A stretch of DNA of 64,000 bases from Symbiopectobacterium purcellii_A (GCF_052050035.1 NZ_CP189882.1:496001-560000); one strand, 5' to 3'. Positions 29,255 through 38,670 are shown, counted from the first letter of the stretch. The notes: generated by a model not told the origin, from the sequence alone. Numbers and translations are program-made.

Positions 29255-29344
29255 TAAAAGCGCACGATAAGTGTAGTGGCATACTGAATTTGGCCACCTA
29301 AGTAGAGGTGATATGCTTACCTCATAATTTTTATAGGTGCCAAA

Positions 29345-29644
29345 ATGAGTAAAATAATTACTGCTGAATTTAAATGTGAAACCGCCAAATTAGTCCTTGA
29401 CCAAAATTATACCTACCAGGAAGCCGCGAAAGCCATGAACGTCAGTCTTTCAGCGATTAGCCGGTGGGTAAGAGCCCTTCGTTTAGAACGTCAAGGGAAA
29501 ACATCGCCTGGTCTGCCATTAACACCTGAACAAATTGAGTTCAGAGAAATGAAGAAAAAAATCCACCGACTGGAAATGGAGAATGCCATCTTAAAAAAGG
29601 CTACTGCGCTCTTAATGTCCGACTCACTGAAAAATTCTCGGTAG
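29345..29644 (+). CDS. IS3-family OrfA
   Basis: 99 aa DNA-binding subunit: MSKIITAEFKCETAKLVLD, helix-turn-helix (YQEAAKAMNVSLSAISRWV) and a leucine-zipper region (EMKKKIHRLEMENAILKKA). The A6G slippery site lies in the zipper-coding part, as usual for IS3 elements that make OrfAB by frameshifting. Frame intact. Confidence 0.9.
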   Translation: MSKIITAEFKCETAKLVLDQNYTYQEAAKAMNVSLSAISRWVRALRLERQGKTSPGLPLTPEQIEFREMKKKIHRLEMENAILKKATALLMSDSLKNSR

Positions 29645-30301
29645 TTGAAAAGCTAAGAGCGCTTTATCCAGTGAAAGCGTTGTGTCGTATTTTTAATGTT
29701 CACCGAAGCAGTTATCGCTATTGGTGTCGACCTAAGGAGCCAGATATTGAGCGGACGATAAAACGTAGCCTGGTCAGCGAAGCGTGGAACGTTAGTGGCG
29801 GGTCTGCGGGCGCAAGGACTATCGCCACGATGGTTACCAATACACACGACGTGAAACTTGGGCGGTGGTTAGCGGGTAAGTTGATGAAAGAATTAACCCT
29901 CGTTAGTTGCCAAACAAGAAAACATCAATACAACAGCGGTGGAAATGAACGTATTGATATTCCAAATCTGCTCAATAGGCAGTTCGCTGTTACCAAGCCT
30001 GACCAGGTTTGGTGCGGCGATGTAACCTATATTTGGACAGGCGACCGATGGGCGTATCTGGCGGTGGTATTAGATTTATTTGCCCGAAAACCCGTGGGTT
30101 GGGCAATGTCGTTTTCGCCAGATTCAGAATTAACAGCCAAAGCACTACAAATGGCTTGGGAACTGCGTGGGCATCCCAAACAAGTCATGTCTCATAGTGA
30201 CCAAGGAAGCCATTACACCAGTCGTCAGTATAGGCAGGCATTGTGGCGTTATCAGATGACCCAAAGTATGAGTCGCAGAGGAAATTGTTGGGATAATAGT
30301 C

Positions 30302-31610
30302 GAGTCTGTAAAGAATTTTGTGTAAATGGCTCCATTGCTTAACCGGAGATTCGTTCTCCATACATCAACATGAATTGGCTCATAGCAGGTTTCCAGTCTC
30401 TGATTGGCAAGGTCCATTTAGCAGAGATATTATGCAAGGCTAGATAGAGTAATTTTATCACCGAGTCATCCGTTGGAAATATTCGTCGCGTTTTCGTTAT
30501 CTTGCGCAATGAAGCATTTAACGACTCTATCGCGTTGGTGGTGTAGATAACCTTGCGGATCTCCGGCGGAAAGTCAAAAATGACGATGAGACGTTCCCAA
30601 TTATTTCTCCACGACGGGCTGATCGTCGGGAACTGTTCATCCCATTTGGCCGCGAAGGCATCCAGGGCCTCTTCAGCGCCCTCTAGCGTTGCGGAACTAT
30701 AGATGGTGCGCAGGTCAGCAGCAACGGCCTTACGCTCTTTCCAGCCGACGTAGCGCAGCGAGTTCCGCACCTGATGCACAATGCAGAGCTGTACCCGCGT
30801 ATGCGGGTAAACAGCTTCAATGGCATCAGGAAAGCCTTTCAGGCCATCGCAGCAGGCGACGAAGATGTCCTTTAGCCCACGATTTTTCAGTTCTGTCATC
30901 ACAGATAACCAGAACTTGGCCCCCTCAGTTTTGGCTATCCATAGCCCCAGCAGCTCTTTTTCGCCCTGGCCGTTGACGCCGAGGGCCAGATAAACAGACT
31001 TGTTGGCCACGGCTCCGCCGTCCTGGCTTTTGACAACAATACAGTCAAGGTAAACAATGGGATAAAGCGCATCCAGCGGCCGTTGCTGCCAGCGCTTAAC
31101 TTCATCCATCACAGCATTGGTCACTTGAGAAATGAAGCCAGCGGAAACATCGACCCCGTAGACTTCTTTAAAGTGTGCCTGAATATCACGGGTTGATAAC
31201 CCTCTGGAATAGAGAGAAATAATGCGGTCATCGAAGCCGTTAAGCTGTTTTTCGTGCTTACCGATCAGTGTCGGCTCGAAGGTACTGTTGCGGTCGCGCG
31301 GAATATCGAGCTCGATCTCCCCATTTTGGCTACGTACGCTCTTGGATGTCTTGCCATTGCGTGAGTTGCCTGAATGATTACCAGCCGGGTCATGCTTAGC
31401 ATACCCAAGGTGCATCTCCATCTCAGCTTCAAGAACCCGTTCCGCCAGTCTTTTAGTCAGCACCTTGAGTAGGCCTGATTCACCCAGCAGATCCTGAGGG
31501 GAGTGACAATCTTGAAGCAGTTGGTCAATAAGTTCGTTGCTGATAGGCATTTTGTTATCCTTTGAAGGTTTTCCTCAAAATGCCATTTACACAGATTATT
31601 TTACAGTCTC
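30302..31610 (-). mobile_element. IS-B (IS256 family), complete copy with TSD
   Basis: 1,309 bp with TAATAGTC at 30294-30301 and 31611-31618. This is the cleanest IS256 insertion in the window. Confidence 0.96.
30339..31550 (-). CDS. IS256-family transposase, intact
   Basis: 403 aa, the same protein as the one encoded at 5850-7061, with all three catalytic acidic residues. The DNA is nearly identical between the copies. Confidence 0.95.
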   Translation of the reverse strand: MPISNELIDQLLQDCHSPQDLLGESGLLKVLTKRLAERVLEAEMEMHLGYAKHDPAGNHSGNSRNGKTSKSVRSQNGEIELDIPRDRNSTFEPTLIGKHEKQLNGFDDRIISLYSRGLSTRDIQAHFKEVYGVDVSAGFISQVTNAVMDEVKRWQQRPLDALYPIVYLDCIVVKSQDGGAVANKSVYLALGVNGQGEKELLGLWIAKTEGAKFWLSVMTELKNRGLKDIFVACCDGLKGFPDAIEAVYPHTRVQLCIVHQVRNSLRYVGWKERKAVAADLRTIYSSATLEGAEEALDAFAAKWDEQFPTISPSWRNNWERLIVIFDFPPEIRKVIYTTNAIESLNASLRKITKTRRIFPTDDSVIKLLYLALHNISAKWTLPIRDWKPAMSQFMLMYGERISG

Positions 31611-31751
31611 TAATAGTCCGATGGAGCGATTCTTCCGTAGTCTGAAGACTGAATGGGTGCCAACGACTGGCTACCAAAGCTTTAGTACTGCTCAATCATC
31701 CATTATTCGCTACATAACCCATTATTATAGCGATGTCAGACCTCACTGGTA

Positions 31752-31843
31752 TAGCCAAGCGACATTATTTTGATAACAGCCAGCTATGCTTCTTTGCCGC
31801 ATATCAGGGCATAGGATGTAATCATTTTTAAGTCGGTTGGCTA
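31752..31843 (+). mobile_element. MITE-E copy 4
   Basis: 92 bp at TA in IS3 orfB (host codons CAC TGG TAT). Confidence 0.92.
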
Positions 31844-31927
31844 TATAACGGTGGGTTAACACCAAATGAATCAGAACGGCTGTTCCATCAACAGTCAGGT
31901 AGGGTGGCCAAATTTAGTTGACCACTA

Positions 31928-32596
31928 GGCTTTGTTGAATAAATCAGAATTAGCCGACAGGATGACTCCCTCTGCTACACCTGTTATCCGATCCTGACGC
32001 TGTGTGGCATACCCAACAACGTCATACGATTCAGCGCTTTGACCATCGCCATGGCTTCACCCACCTGAGCATCGTAGTCACGCAGGCTCAGGTGGCCACC
32101 CAGCAAAGTTTTTATGCGGAACATCGCTGTTTCTGCCACTGAACGCCGGTGATAACCCACTTTCTTTTTCCACATATCATTACTCCCGCTCAGACGCTGA
32201 TTCGCCACCGCATGGTTACGTTCATAGTACTTGTCCGGCCAGTATTTCGCTCCGCTTCGCGGCGGGATAAGGGGCCTGATTTTCTTTCTCAGCAACGCAT
32301 CGTGGCAGTAACGGGCGTCATAAGCACCGTCTGCTGACACTTCCCTGATTTTCCGGTGGGTTTGGTTAATCAGGCCCGGCAGTGCCTGCGCATCTGTCGT
32401 TCCGCTGAGCGATAAGTCGGCACAGATAATCTCATGCGTCGCACTGTCTGCTGCCAGATGAAGCTTGCGCCACACTCTTCGTCTGTCAGCCCCATGCTGC
32501 CTGACTTTCCATTCACCTTCGCCAAAGACCTTCAGACCGGTACTGTCGATGACCAGATGCGAGATTTCACCACGCGTTGGCGTTTTTATGCTGATA
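31928..32596 (-). mobile_element. IS903-like element (IS5 family), transposase 3' part
   Basis: The terminus GGCTTTGTTGAATAAATCAG equals the IS903-type end and shares its first 15 bp with MITE-D. The transposase frame (31984 upward to 32596) shows DSTGLKVFGEGEW, RKLHLAADSATHEI, GAYDARYCHD and YHRRSVAETAMFRIKTLLG. The N-terminal part is cut by IS630 copy 6. This type of transposase makes 9-bp duplications and is the likely driver of MITE-D, though this copy is dead. Confidence 0.85.
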
Positions 32597-33440
32597 TAGC
32601 TAAACGACTTAATTTTGATTACATTATTTAAATGAGCTATTCAATTGATTTTAGACGTAAAGTGATATCTACACGGAAAAACGAAGGGTTGAGTATCCGA
32701 GAAACAGCGAAGCAATTTCGGATTGGCCCTGCCTCTGTATCGCGTTGGATTAATCAAATAGAGTCAAAAGCATCGACCACGCGTCAGCGAAAGATCGATA
32801 AATCCGAGTTGATAAAAGATGTTGAACAATATCCAGATGCTTACCAAAAAGAACGTGCAGAGCGTTTTGGCGTTTGTCAGAAGGCCATTTGGCAAGCGCT
32901 TAAAAAGCTGGGATTGACCTATAAAAAAAACGCTACGTCATCCGAAAGCCGACGAAAACGCCCGGCAGGGATTTCAACAAAAAAAACAACAGTATGAAAA
33001 AGAAGGTAAACCTATTGTTTTTATTGATGAAAGTGGTTTTTCACACGATGCCCCACGGACTCACGGCTATTCCCCAAAAGGTCAACGGTGTTTTGGCCTG
33101 AAGAACTGGGGAGCTAGGGGAAGAACAAATGTTATCGGCGCTTTATTAGGCACAACGCTGTTTGCTATCGGATTATTTGATATCAATATTAACAGCGATG
33201 TTTTCTATGCCTGGGTCACACAAGTCCTTATCCCAGTACTCCCTAAAAACAGTGTAATCATGATGGACAATGCCACTTTTCACAAAAAACATAATATTCA
33301 ACAAGTCATCATCGATGCAGGGTATATGGTGGAGTATTTGCCTACATATTCGCCAGATCTTAACCCAATTGAGCATAAATGGGCACAAGCAAAAAGCAAA
33401 AAAAGAGAGATGGGTTGCGATACAGAGAGTTTGTTCTCAG
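32597..33440 (+). mobile_element. IS-C (IS630 family) copy 6, 3' end lost
   Basis: Starts at a TA in the IS903-like gene and ends at 33440, where the IS30 terminus GCCCCATTCCC begins; 36 bp of the right end are missing. A8 tract, ORF1 at 32632-32997. Confidence 0.93.
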
Positions 33441-33554
33441 GCCCCATTCCCACTCGAAACGCAACAAAACGGTAGAGGCTTATGCCACCAGTAAGTGCGT
33501 TAAAAATACCTCATTGGGGGAACGATAGCCCAGCGATTTTCTGCCCCTTGTATT
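33441..33554 (-). mobile_element. IS30-family right-end fragment
   Basis: Reverse copy of the terminal 110 bp of the IS30 element at 7784-9763, with codons for NTRGRKSLGYRSPNEVF. Cut at 33555 by IS-A next to ATT. Confidence 0.82.
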
Positions 33555-33929
33555 AAACTAGTTGCTGAATAGAGACTTGCATTTTTTGTCAGGCTATTGA
33601 GAATAAAAAGAGGTTTAACTTAGAGAATAAAGGTTTGAAATGATCAACAAAGAGCGGTTGTTACGAGATAATCGTTTATGTAAAGCAATCATTGGATTAT
33701 CAGTCGAAGAATTGAAAAATTTAGCCGCTGAATTTTCAGCTTGTTATTTGATTTATCGGAAAAAGAATCGAAAAGATCACGAGCGGCAGATGGGTGCAGG
33801 GCAGAAAGGATTTATCCCAACCCCATTAGATAAACTGCTTTTTATTTTATTGTATTTAAAATGTTATCCGACCTATGATTTGCAAGGACTTCTTTTTGGT
33901 TTAGATAGAACACGGGTATGTCGCTGGGT

Positions 33930-34316
33930 GGCTTTGTTGAATAATTTAAAATACTGATTTAAATGGGTATTATAAAATTTTAACGACTAAATTTTACTAC
34001 CGTAATGCTTTTTATTGTGCTAACTATTTGATTTATCGCTCTAACAAAATACATTTTCTGTACATGCATCCGGCTTTGTTGAATAATTTAACCGTTTGAT
34101 TTACATCTTCTTTAGTTAGAATGCATTTACAGAGAATGTATTTTGTTAGAGCGATAAATCAAATAGTTAGCACAATAAAAAGCATTCCGAGAGGAAAAAT
34201 TAGTCGTTGAAATTTTATAATGCTTATATAAATCAGTATCTTAAATTATTCAACAAAGCCCATGCATCCCACCTAAAGAAGTTGTAAATCAAAACGTTAA
34301 ATTATTCAACAAAGCC
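33930..34316 (+). mobile_element. MITE-D copy 6 (variant subtype), itself split by copy 7
   Basis: Variant with AAAATACTGATTTAAATGGG near the left end. The 9-bp duplication TCGCTGGGT flanks it in IS-A. Interrupted by a standard MITE-D at 34072-34260. Confidence 0.93.
34072..34260 (-). mobile_element. MITE-D copy 7, nested in copy 6
   Basis: Standard 189-bp subtype. The 9-bp duplication CATGCATCC is made of copy 6 sequence. Confidence 0.94.
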
Positions 34317-35026
34317 TCGCTGGGTAAAAATATTATTGCCGGTTTTAGAGATGACCTTGGGGCGAGAATGTGTTTTGCCCGCTCGTCAAATTCGCTCTGC
34401 TGAGGAATTTTTTCGCGCCTTTCCTGGAGTTAAAGACGTCTTTATTGATGGGACAGAGCGACCTGTCCAAAAGCCTAAGAATCTGCGTCGGCGAAAAAAA
34501 ATGTATTCGGGAAAGAAAAGACAGACCACTCGAAAAGGGCTTATTATGACTGACGAAACAAGGCAAATTGGATTTATCCCCATGAGCAAAAATGGGCGCC
34601 GTCACGATAAACGCTTACTCGATAAAGTCGATATAATTCGCCATATTCCTCCTGAGGTAACCATCTGGGCAGATACCGGTTTTCAAGGTATAGATAAACA
34701 GCATCCTAATACACAAATCCCCAAAAAAGGAACTCGAAAAAGACCTTTATCGCCTGAACAAAAACAAGAAAATAAAATAATCTCGGGCATCCGTATTACA
34801 GTTGAACACGCCATCGCGGGTATCAAGCGCCTCGGTTGCATGACCCAAATTTTACGGAATCGTAGACCCTTTATTGATGATACCTTCTTACTCCTTAGCG
34901 CCGGTCTTTGGAATTTCCATCTCAGAACAGCGTAAAATTTACTTCAATCACCGAAACACCCTTATTTCACTATTAAGCAACACGCTTATTGTTTGCAACT
35001 GCCCATGGTGATGACCGTTGCTGTTA

Positions 35027-35118
35027 TAGCCAAGCGACATTATTTTGATAACAGCCAGCTATGCTTCTTTGCCGCATATCAGGGCATAGGATGTAATCAT
35101 TTTTAAGTCGGTTGGCTA
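35027..35118 (+). mobile_element. MITE-E copy 5
   Basis: 92 bp at TA in yidE. Confidence 0.92.
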
Positions 35119-35372
35119 TATCAAACTGCCTGGCTTCCGCCTCAACCATGATGCGAAACCCCACGCGCAGCAGCCACATCACCAGCAAGATGCCGCAGAT
35201 GCCTAGCGGATAAGCCATTGCATACCCAGTTCCCATCAGGGTGACCTGTGCCGGATTAGAGCCTAAGTCGGTCAGGATCTGCTGCCCAGCACCGAGAGAC
35301 GGCGTATTGGTCACCGCACCGGAGAAAATCCCCAGAATAATCGGCAACGGCACGGCGAACAGTTTGTGGATA

Positions 35373-36251
35373 TAGCCAAGCGACTTAATTTTGATTACAC
35401 CATATGGACTGAGAACAAACTCTCTGTATCGCAACCCATCTCTCTTTTTTTGCTTTTTGCTTGTGCCCATTTATGCTCAATTGGGTTAAGATCTGGCGAA
35501 TATGTAGGCAAATACTCCACCATATACCCTGCATCGATGATGACTTGTTGAATATCATGTTTTTTGTGAAAAGTGGCATTGTCCATCATGATTACACTGT
35601 TTTTAGGGAGTACTGGGATAAGGACTTGTGTGACCCAGGCATAGAAAACATCGCTGTTAATATTGATATCAAATAATCCGATAGCAAACAGCGTTGTTCC
35701 TAATAAAGCGCCGATAACATTTGTTCTTCCCCTAGCTCCCCAGTTCTTCAGGCCAAAACACCGTTGACCTTTTGGGGAATAGCCGTGAGTCCGTGGGGCA
35801 TCGTGTGAAAAACCACTTTCATCAATAAAAACAATAGGTTTACCTTCTTTTTCATACTGTTGTTTTTTTTGTTGAAATCCCTGCCGGGCGTTTTCGTCGG
35901 CTTTCGGATGACGTAGAGTTTTTTTATAGGTCAATCCCAGCTTTTTAAGCGCTTGCCAAATGGCCTTCTGACAAACGCCAAAACGCTCTGCACGTTCTTT
36001 TTGGTAAGCATCTGGATATTGTTCAACATCTTTTATCAACTCGGATTTATCGATCTTTCGCTGACGCGTGGTCGATGCTTTTGACTCTATTTGATTAATC
36101 CAACGCGATACAGAGGCAGGGCCAATCCGAAATTGCTTCGCTGTTTCTCGGATACTCAACCCTTCGTTTTTCCGTGTAGATATCACTTTACGTCTAAAAT
36201 CAATTGAATAGCTCATTTAAATAATGTAATCAAAATTAAGTCGTTTAGCTA
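35373..36251 (-). mobile_element. IS-C (IS630 family) copy 7, complete, 879 bp
   Basis: TA duplication in yidE. One base shorter than the other complete copies because the A tract has seven residues. Confidence 0.95.
35395..36216 (-). CDS. IS630-family transposase, single intact frame
   Basis: 273 aa. N-terminal paired HTH (MSYSIDFRRKVISTRKNEG, IRETAKQFRIGPASVSRWI), then the DDE catalytic core: VFIDESGF (Asp), MMDNATFHKKH (Asp), TYSPDLNPIEHKW (Glu). Seven A residues after ACCTAT allow LTYKKTLRHPKADENARQG, joining the two halves that are in different frames in every other copy here. This is the only copy in the window able to make the full enzyme without a frameshift event. Confidence 0.95.
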   Translation of the reverse strand: MSYSIDFRRKVISTRKNEGLSIRETAKQFRIGPASVSRWINQIESKASTTRQRKIDKSELIKDVEQYPDAYQKERAERFGVCQKAIWQALKKLGLTYKKTLRHPKADENARQGFQQKKQQYEKEGKPIVFIDESGFSHDAPRTHGYSPKGQRCFGLKNWGARGRTNVIGALLGTTLFAIGLFDININSDVFYAWVTQVLIPVLPKNSVIMMDNATFHKKHDIQQVIIDAGYMVEYLPTYSPDLNPIEHKWAQAKSKKREMGCDTESLFSVHMV

Positions 36252-36574
36252 TAATGATGGTGACGATACAGCCCAACAGCACCGTCAGTAACGCGAAGCC
36301 GTTTAGCCGCAGGCCAGAAACGCGTAAAGAAGAGAAGAAGCCGGGGCCCACCTGAATGCCGATGGTGTAGACAAACAGGATAAGCCCAAACTCCTGAATG
36401 AAGTGCAGCATGTCGTTGTTGAGGGTGAACTGGAAATATTGGGCAAAATGCCCGACCACAATGCCGCCAAACAGCACGCCACCAATGCCCAAGCCAACGC
36501 CGTAGATGCGCCAATTGCCTATCCACAACCCCAATACTGCTACTAACGCCAGCATACTCACGGTCAGTGCGATA

Positions 36575-36666
36575 TAGCCAAGCGACATTATTTTGATAAC
36601 AGCCAGCTATGCTTCTTTGCCGCATATCAGGGCATAGGATGTAATCATTTTTAAGTCGGTTGGCTA
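36575..36666 (+). mobile_element. MITE-E copy 6
   Basis: 92 bp at TA, four codons into yidE. Confidence 0.92.
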
Positions 36667-36720
36667 TATCACTCATAGCCGTATCCTTGTGCAGCCGTCT
36701 TTCGCTTGAAAATCAGTCTA

Positions 36721-36871
36721 GGCTGTGTCCCTTAATTGCACGATAGATGAAAAATCGTACAAAGCAGGCTGTTTTTGACAGTAAAAAAAACCAAAATCAG
36801 TCCAAAAAACGAACAGATTCGATGTGTTTTTCTCATTTCCAATCAGTGAAAATTAATTAAGGGACACAGCC
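36721..36871. mobile_element. MITE-J: 151-bp non-autonomous relative of IS-J
   Basis: Ends GGCTGTGTCCCTTAATT and AATTAAGGGACACAGCC are identical to those of IS-J (17742-21345). It sits in GTCTA/TAGAC, the same CTAG-type target. The inner 115 bp are AT-rich, without a frame. Located just upstream of yidE. Confidence 0.82.
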
Positions 36872-36970
36872 TAGACCTACGCGACAAAAGCGCCACTGAC
36901 AGGCAGTCTGGCAGAAGGGGAAGCGAGAATCCGTGCCTTCCAGCACAAATCCTTATGGGTGATAGGGAAA

Positions 36971-36999
36971 TAAAAATCCCCGGCAAAACCGGGGATAGG
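36971..36999 (-). terminator. Rho-independent terminator after ibpB
   Basis: On the minus strand, ATCCCCGG-TTTT-CCGGGGAT followed by TTTTTATTT. Confidence 0.85.
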
Positions 37000-37027
37000 T
37001 AACAAACTTTGCGCGTTATTTTACGGA

Positions 37028-37483
37028 TTAAGCATCGCTGGCCGATTCAGGAGCGTGCCTCAACTCAGGGCGGTTGCCGCCAATGGCGATACGCTGCGGT
37101 TGCAGTTCTGCCGGTACTTCACGCACCAGATCAATATGCAGCAAACCGAGTTCAAATTTCGCCTCGGAGACAGACAGGTGCTCCGCCAGCGTAAAGCTCA
37201 GGGTGAACGGTTTAAACGCCAGTCCCTGATGCAGATATTCCACTTTCTTCTCCGGCAGCGTCAGCGTACCGCTAACCGTCAGACGTGGCCCTTCCACTTC
37301 GATCGCGAGTTCGCTTTGCTGAAACCCGGCCAGGGCCAGCGTGATGCGATAGTGGTTGTCGTCTTTTTTCTCAATGTTGTAGGGAGGAAACTCAACGGCC
37401 TCCTGACTGCCCTGCATTGAGCTGGCCAATTTGTCAAAACCGATCCACTGACGCAGCAGCGGTGATAAATCATAGTTACGCAT
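37028..37483 (-). CDS. ibpB: Small heat-shock protein IbpB
   Basis: 151 aa, alpha-crystallin/Hsp20 holdase that works with IbpA and DnaK/ClpB on aggregated proteins. MRNYDLSPLLRQWIGFDKL start, crystallin domain about 35-125 (EFPPYNIEKKDDNHYRITLALAGF, EVEGPRLTVSGT, LSFTLAEHLSVSEAKFELGLLHIDL) and an I-X-I-like tail (PQRIAI). ATG 37483 follows AAGGAG; a longer frame to 37540 has no family support. The 5' leader may fold as an RNA thermometer. Second gene after ibpA. Confidence 0.95.
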   Translation of the reverse strand: MRNYDLSPLLRQWIGFDKLASSMQGSQEAVEFPPYNIEKKDDNHYRITLALAGFQQSELAIEVEGPRLTVSGTLTLPEKKVEYLHQGLAFKPFTLSFTLAEHLSVSEAKFELGLLHIDLVREVPAELQPQRIAIGGNRPELRHAPESASDA

Positions 37484-37600
37484 AATGTGACTCCTTCTTT
37501 GAAGCGATAATGTGCCTTCAGAGGAGCAGACAGGCTCCACCGAATTCGCCCCCTAACGGCGGGCGGGCGTTAAAACTGGGTGTTAAAGGTTAACGTCGTC

Positions 37601-38014
37601 TTACTTGATATCAATACGGCGCGGCTTCATCGTTTCCGGCACCACGCGCGCCAGGTCGATATACAACAAGCCATGTTCCAGATTGGCACCGGTAATTTGA
37701 ATGTGCTCAGCCAACTGGAATTTGCGCTCAAAATTGCGCTCAGCAATACCCTGATAGAGATAGTTACGTGTTACCGGCTCACCGCCGTGTGCGCCTTTCA
37801 CAATCAGCAGATTGTCATGAGCGGTAATCTCCAACTCATGCTCGGCAAAACCCGCGACAGCGATGGCAATGCGGTAATGGTTGTCATCCACCAGTTCAAC
37901 ATTGTAGGGAGGATACCCACCGTTACCCTGACTTTGTCCGGCTTCCAGCAGATTAAACAGACGATCGAAACCGATGGCGGAACGATACAGGGGAGAAAAA
38001 TCGAAATTGCGCAT
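37601..38014 (-). CDS. ibpA: Small heat-shock protein IbpA
   Basis: 137 aa, the E. coli length. MRNFDFSPLYRSAIGFDRLF, crystallin domain (YPPYNVELVDDNHYRIAIAVAGF, NLLIVKGAH, FQLAEHIQITGANLEHGLLYIDL) and the C-terminal anchoring motif PRRIDIK. It forms hetero-oligomers with IbpB. A near-perfect sigma-32 promoter lies upstream and the ribosome site AGGAGGC can pair with the leader. Intact and syntenic with E. coli. Confidence 0.97.
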   Translation of the reverse strand: MRNFDFSPLYRSAIGFDRLFNLLEAGQSQGNGGYPPYNVELVDDNHYRIAIAVAGFAEHELEITAHDNLLIVKGAHGGEPVTRNYLYQGIAERNFERKFQLAEHIQITGANLEHGLLYIDLARVVPETMKPRRIDIK

Positions 38015-38110
38015 TACAGCCTCCTAAACATTCAGCGAGGATTGATATGAGCCTTCTTTGATAGACAGGCCCTATACCCCATCGGCTACCCTCTCGGCAT
38101 AGCGTCAGAG
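38015..38110 (-). promoter_or_regulatory. ROSE-like RNA thermometer in the ibpA leader
   Basis: On the minus strand ATCCTCGCTGAATGTTTAGG places a pyrimidine-rich arm opposite the AGGAGG ribosome site, 12 bp before the ATG, below further stem-forming sequence. ibpA leaders of enterobacteria contain ROSE elements that open on heating. Assignment rests on position and this pairing only. Confidence 0.55.
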
Positions 38111-38126
38111 TCTGGGGCTACCATAA

Positions 38127-38154
38127 AGATGGGGACCGGGCTCAAACTTTCAAG
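38127..38154 (-). promoter_or_regulatory. Sigma-32 promoter of ibpAB
   Basis: Minus strand CTTGAAA (-35) and CCCCATCT (-10) are separated by 13 bp, a consensus heat-shock promoter. Confidence 0.88.
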
Positions 38155-38303
38155 GCCGCGATCGAAGCAATTTTTCCTTTTCCGAAAAATTTATCGGAAA
38201 ATGAAGTACTACCACCACAGCACAAAACATGACATCTTACTTATAGCCTGTTATACCGTGGCAAGGCTTGGCGTGAGCCGACCATTTCTCAATGGACAGC
38301 GAT

Positions 38304-38657
38304 ATGAAAGTACTGAGACGTACTGCACTCTCTTTATTGATAGCAGGAAGCGGGCTGGCAGTTACCGGCGGCTGTTCCAGTGTGATGACGCACACCGGTC
38401 CCCATCAGGGGTACTACTCTGGTACGCGTGCGAATATGGACGCCCTGCACAGTGAAGATGCCAGTTGGGCCATGACGCCACTGGTGATCCTCGATATGCC
38501 GTTTTCTGCCTTTATGGATACCTTGCTGTTGCCTTATGACTATTCGCGCTCCGGCAAAGAAAAGCCGGACGATTCGTTACGCGCACGCATCCACCACGAT
38601 GAAGCACTCCCCATCATCCCCGCAAGTGCCGTGCAATCCAGCACTGCGCATCCGTAG
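38304..38657 (+). CDS. yidQ: YidQ-like lipoprotein (DUF1375)
   Basis: 117 aa. Signal sequence with lipobox VTGGCSSVM (Cys at about residue 24), then the DUF1375 core (PHQGYYSGTRANMDAL, WAMTPLVILDMPFSAFMDTLLLPYDYSR). Probably an outer-membrane lipoprotein of unknown role. It is divergent from ibpA, as in E. coli. An in-frame ATG lies at 38292; 38304 is preferred because it puts the basic KVLRR just before the hydrophobic core. Confidence 0.85.
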   Translation: MKVLRRTALSLLIAGSGLAVTGGCSSVMTHTGPHQGYYSGTRANMDALHSEDASWAMTPLVILDMPFSAFMDTLLLPYDYSRSGKEKPDDSLRARIHHDEALPIIPASAVQSSTAHP

Positions 38658-38670
38658 CCTGTTTGCCATA

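Larger units (their letters stand above)
26884..29271 (-). pseudogene. DHA2/EmrB-like MFS transporter, C-terminal part, with two IS630 copies
   Basis: With IS630 copies at 27035-27914 and 28375-29254 removed, the frame reads LIVRFYHKLTPQKIGRYGF, VRNNWSEFAVLFGLVAFGIGQSSLVTLLFNVLVSASP, SLRGTTNNLANAIGTAVAGALLVG and a C-terminal helix (LKALKFGLLIMAFLSMMAIIPAG), ending DKEPTK. This fits the last third of a 14-helix drug:H+ antiporter of the EmrB type. The N-terminal two thirds are gone; IS3 adjoins at 29272. Both IS630 insertions keep clean TA duplications. Confidence 0.78.
29602..31921 (+). pseudogene. IS3-family OrfB (rve integrase), interrupted
   Basis: Catalytic subunit with DDE residues in VWCGDVTYIW, MSHSDQGSHYTS and SPMERFFRSLKTEW (Glu). 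The part before IS256 ends SRRGNCWDNS; it resumes after IS256 at 31611, is cut again by MITE-E and ends at TGA 31921. With the insertions removed it is a full-length frame, so both hits are recent. Confidence 0.88.
29272..31927 (+). mobile_element. IS3-family element, split by IS256 and MITE-E
   Basis: Left end TGTAGTGGCATACTGAATTT; right end complementary to it (AAATTTAGTTGACCACTA). It carries orfA and orfB with a slippery A AAA AAG at 29593-29599 for -1 frameshifting. IS256 entered at 30302 with the 8-bp duplication TAATAGTC and MITE-E at 31752 with TA. The last two bases are replaced by an IS903-like element. Confidence 0.9.
33555..34987 (+). mobile_element. IS-A (IS5-type) full-length copy split by nested MITEs
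   Basis: 1,037 bp after removing 33930-34316 plus its duplication. ATT on both sides. The transposase frame runs 33640-33930 and 34323-34935. Removal of the MITEs would restore the whole 1-kb gene. The left flank is IS30 and the right flank is yidE. Confidence 0.93.
34988..36676 (-). pseudogene. yidE: YidE-like AspT-type permease, N-terminal part with three insertions
   Basis: The frame starts MSDI at 36676, is cut by MITE-E, continues ALTVSMLALVAVLGLWIGN ... GLILFVYTIGIQVGPGFFSSLRVSGLRLNGFA, is cut by IS630 copy 7, continues HKLFAVPLPIILGIFSGAVTNTPSLGAGQQIL ... YPLGICGILLVMWLLRVGF, is cut by MITE-E again, and ends in GHHHGQLQT at the IS-A edge. This matches the first 200 or so residues of YidE, a putative transporter with TrkA-type domains. 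The rest is not in the window. The yidE-ibpB-ibpA-yidQ order is that of E. coli. Confidence 0.88.
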
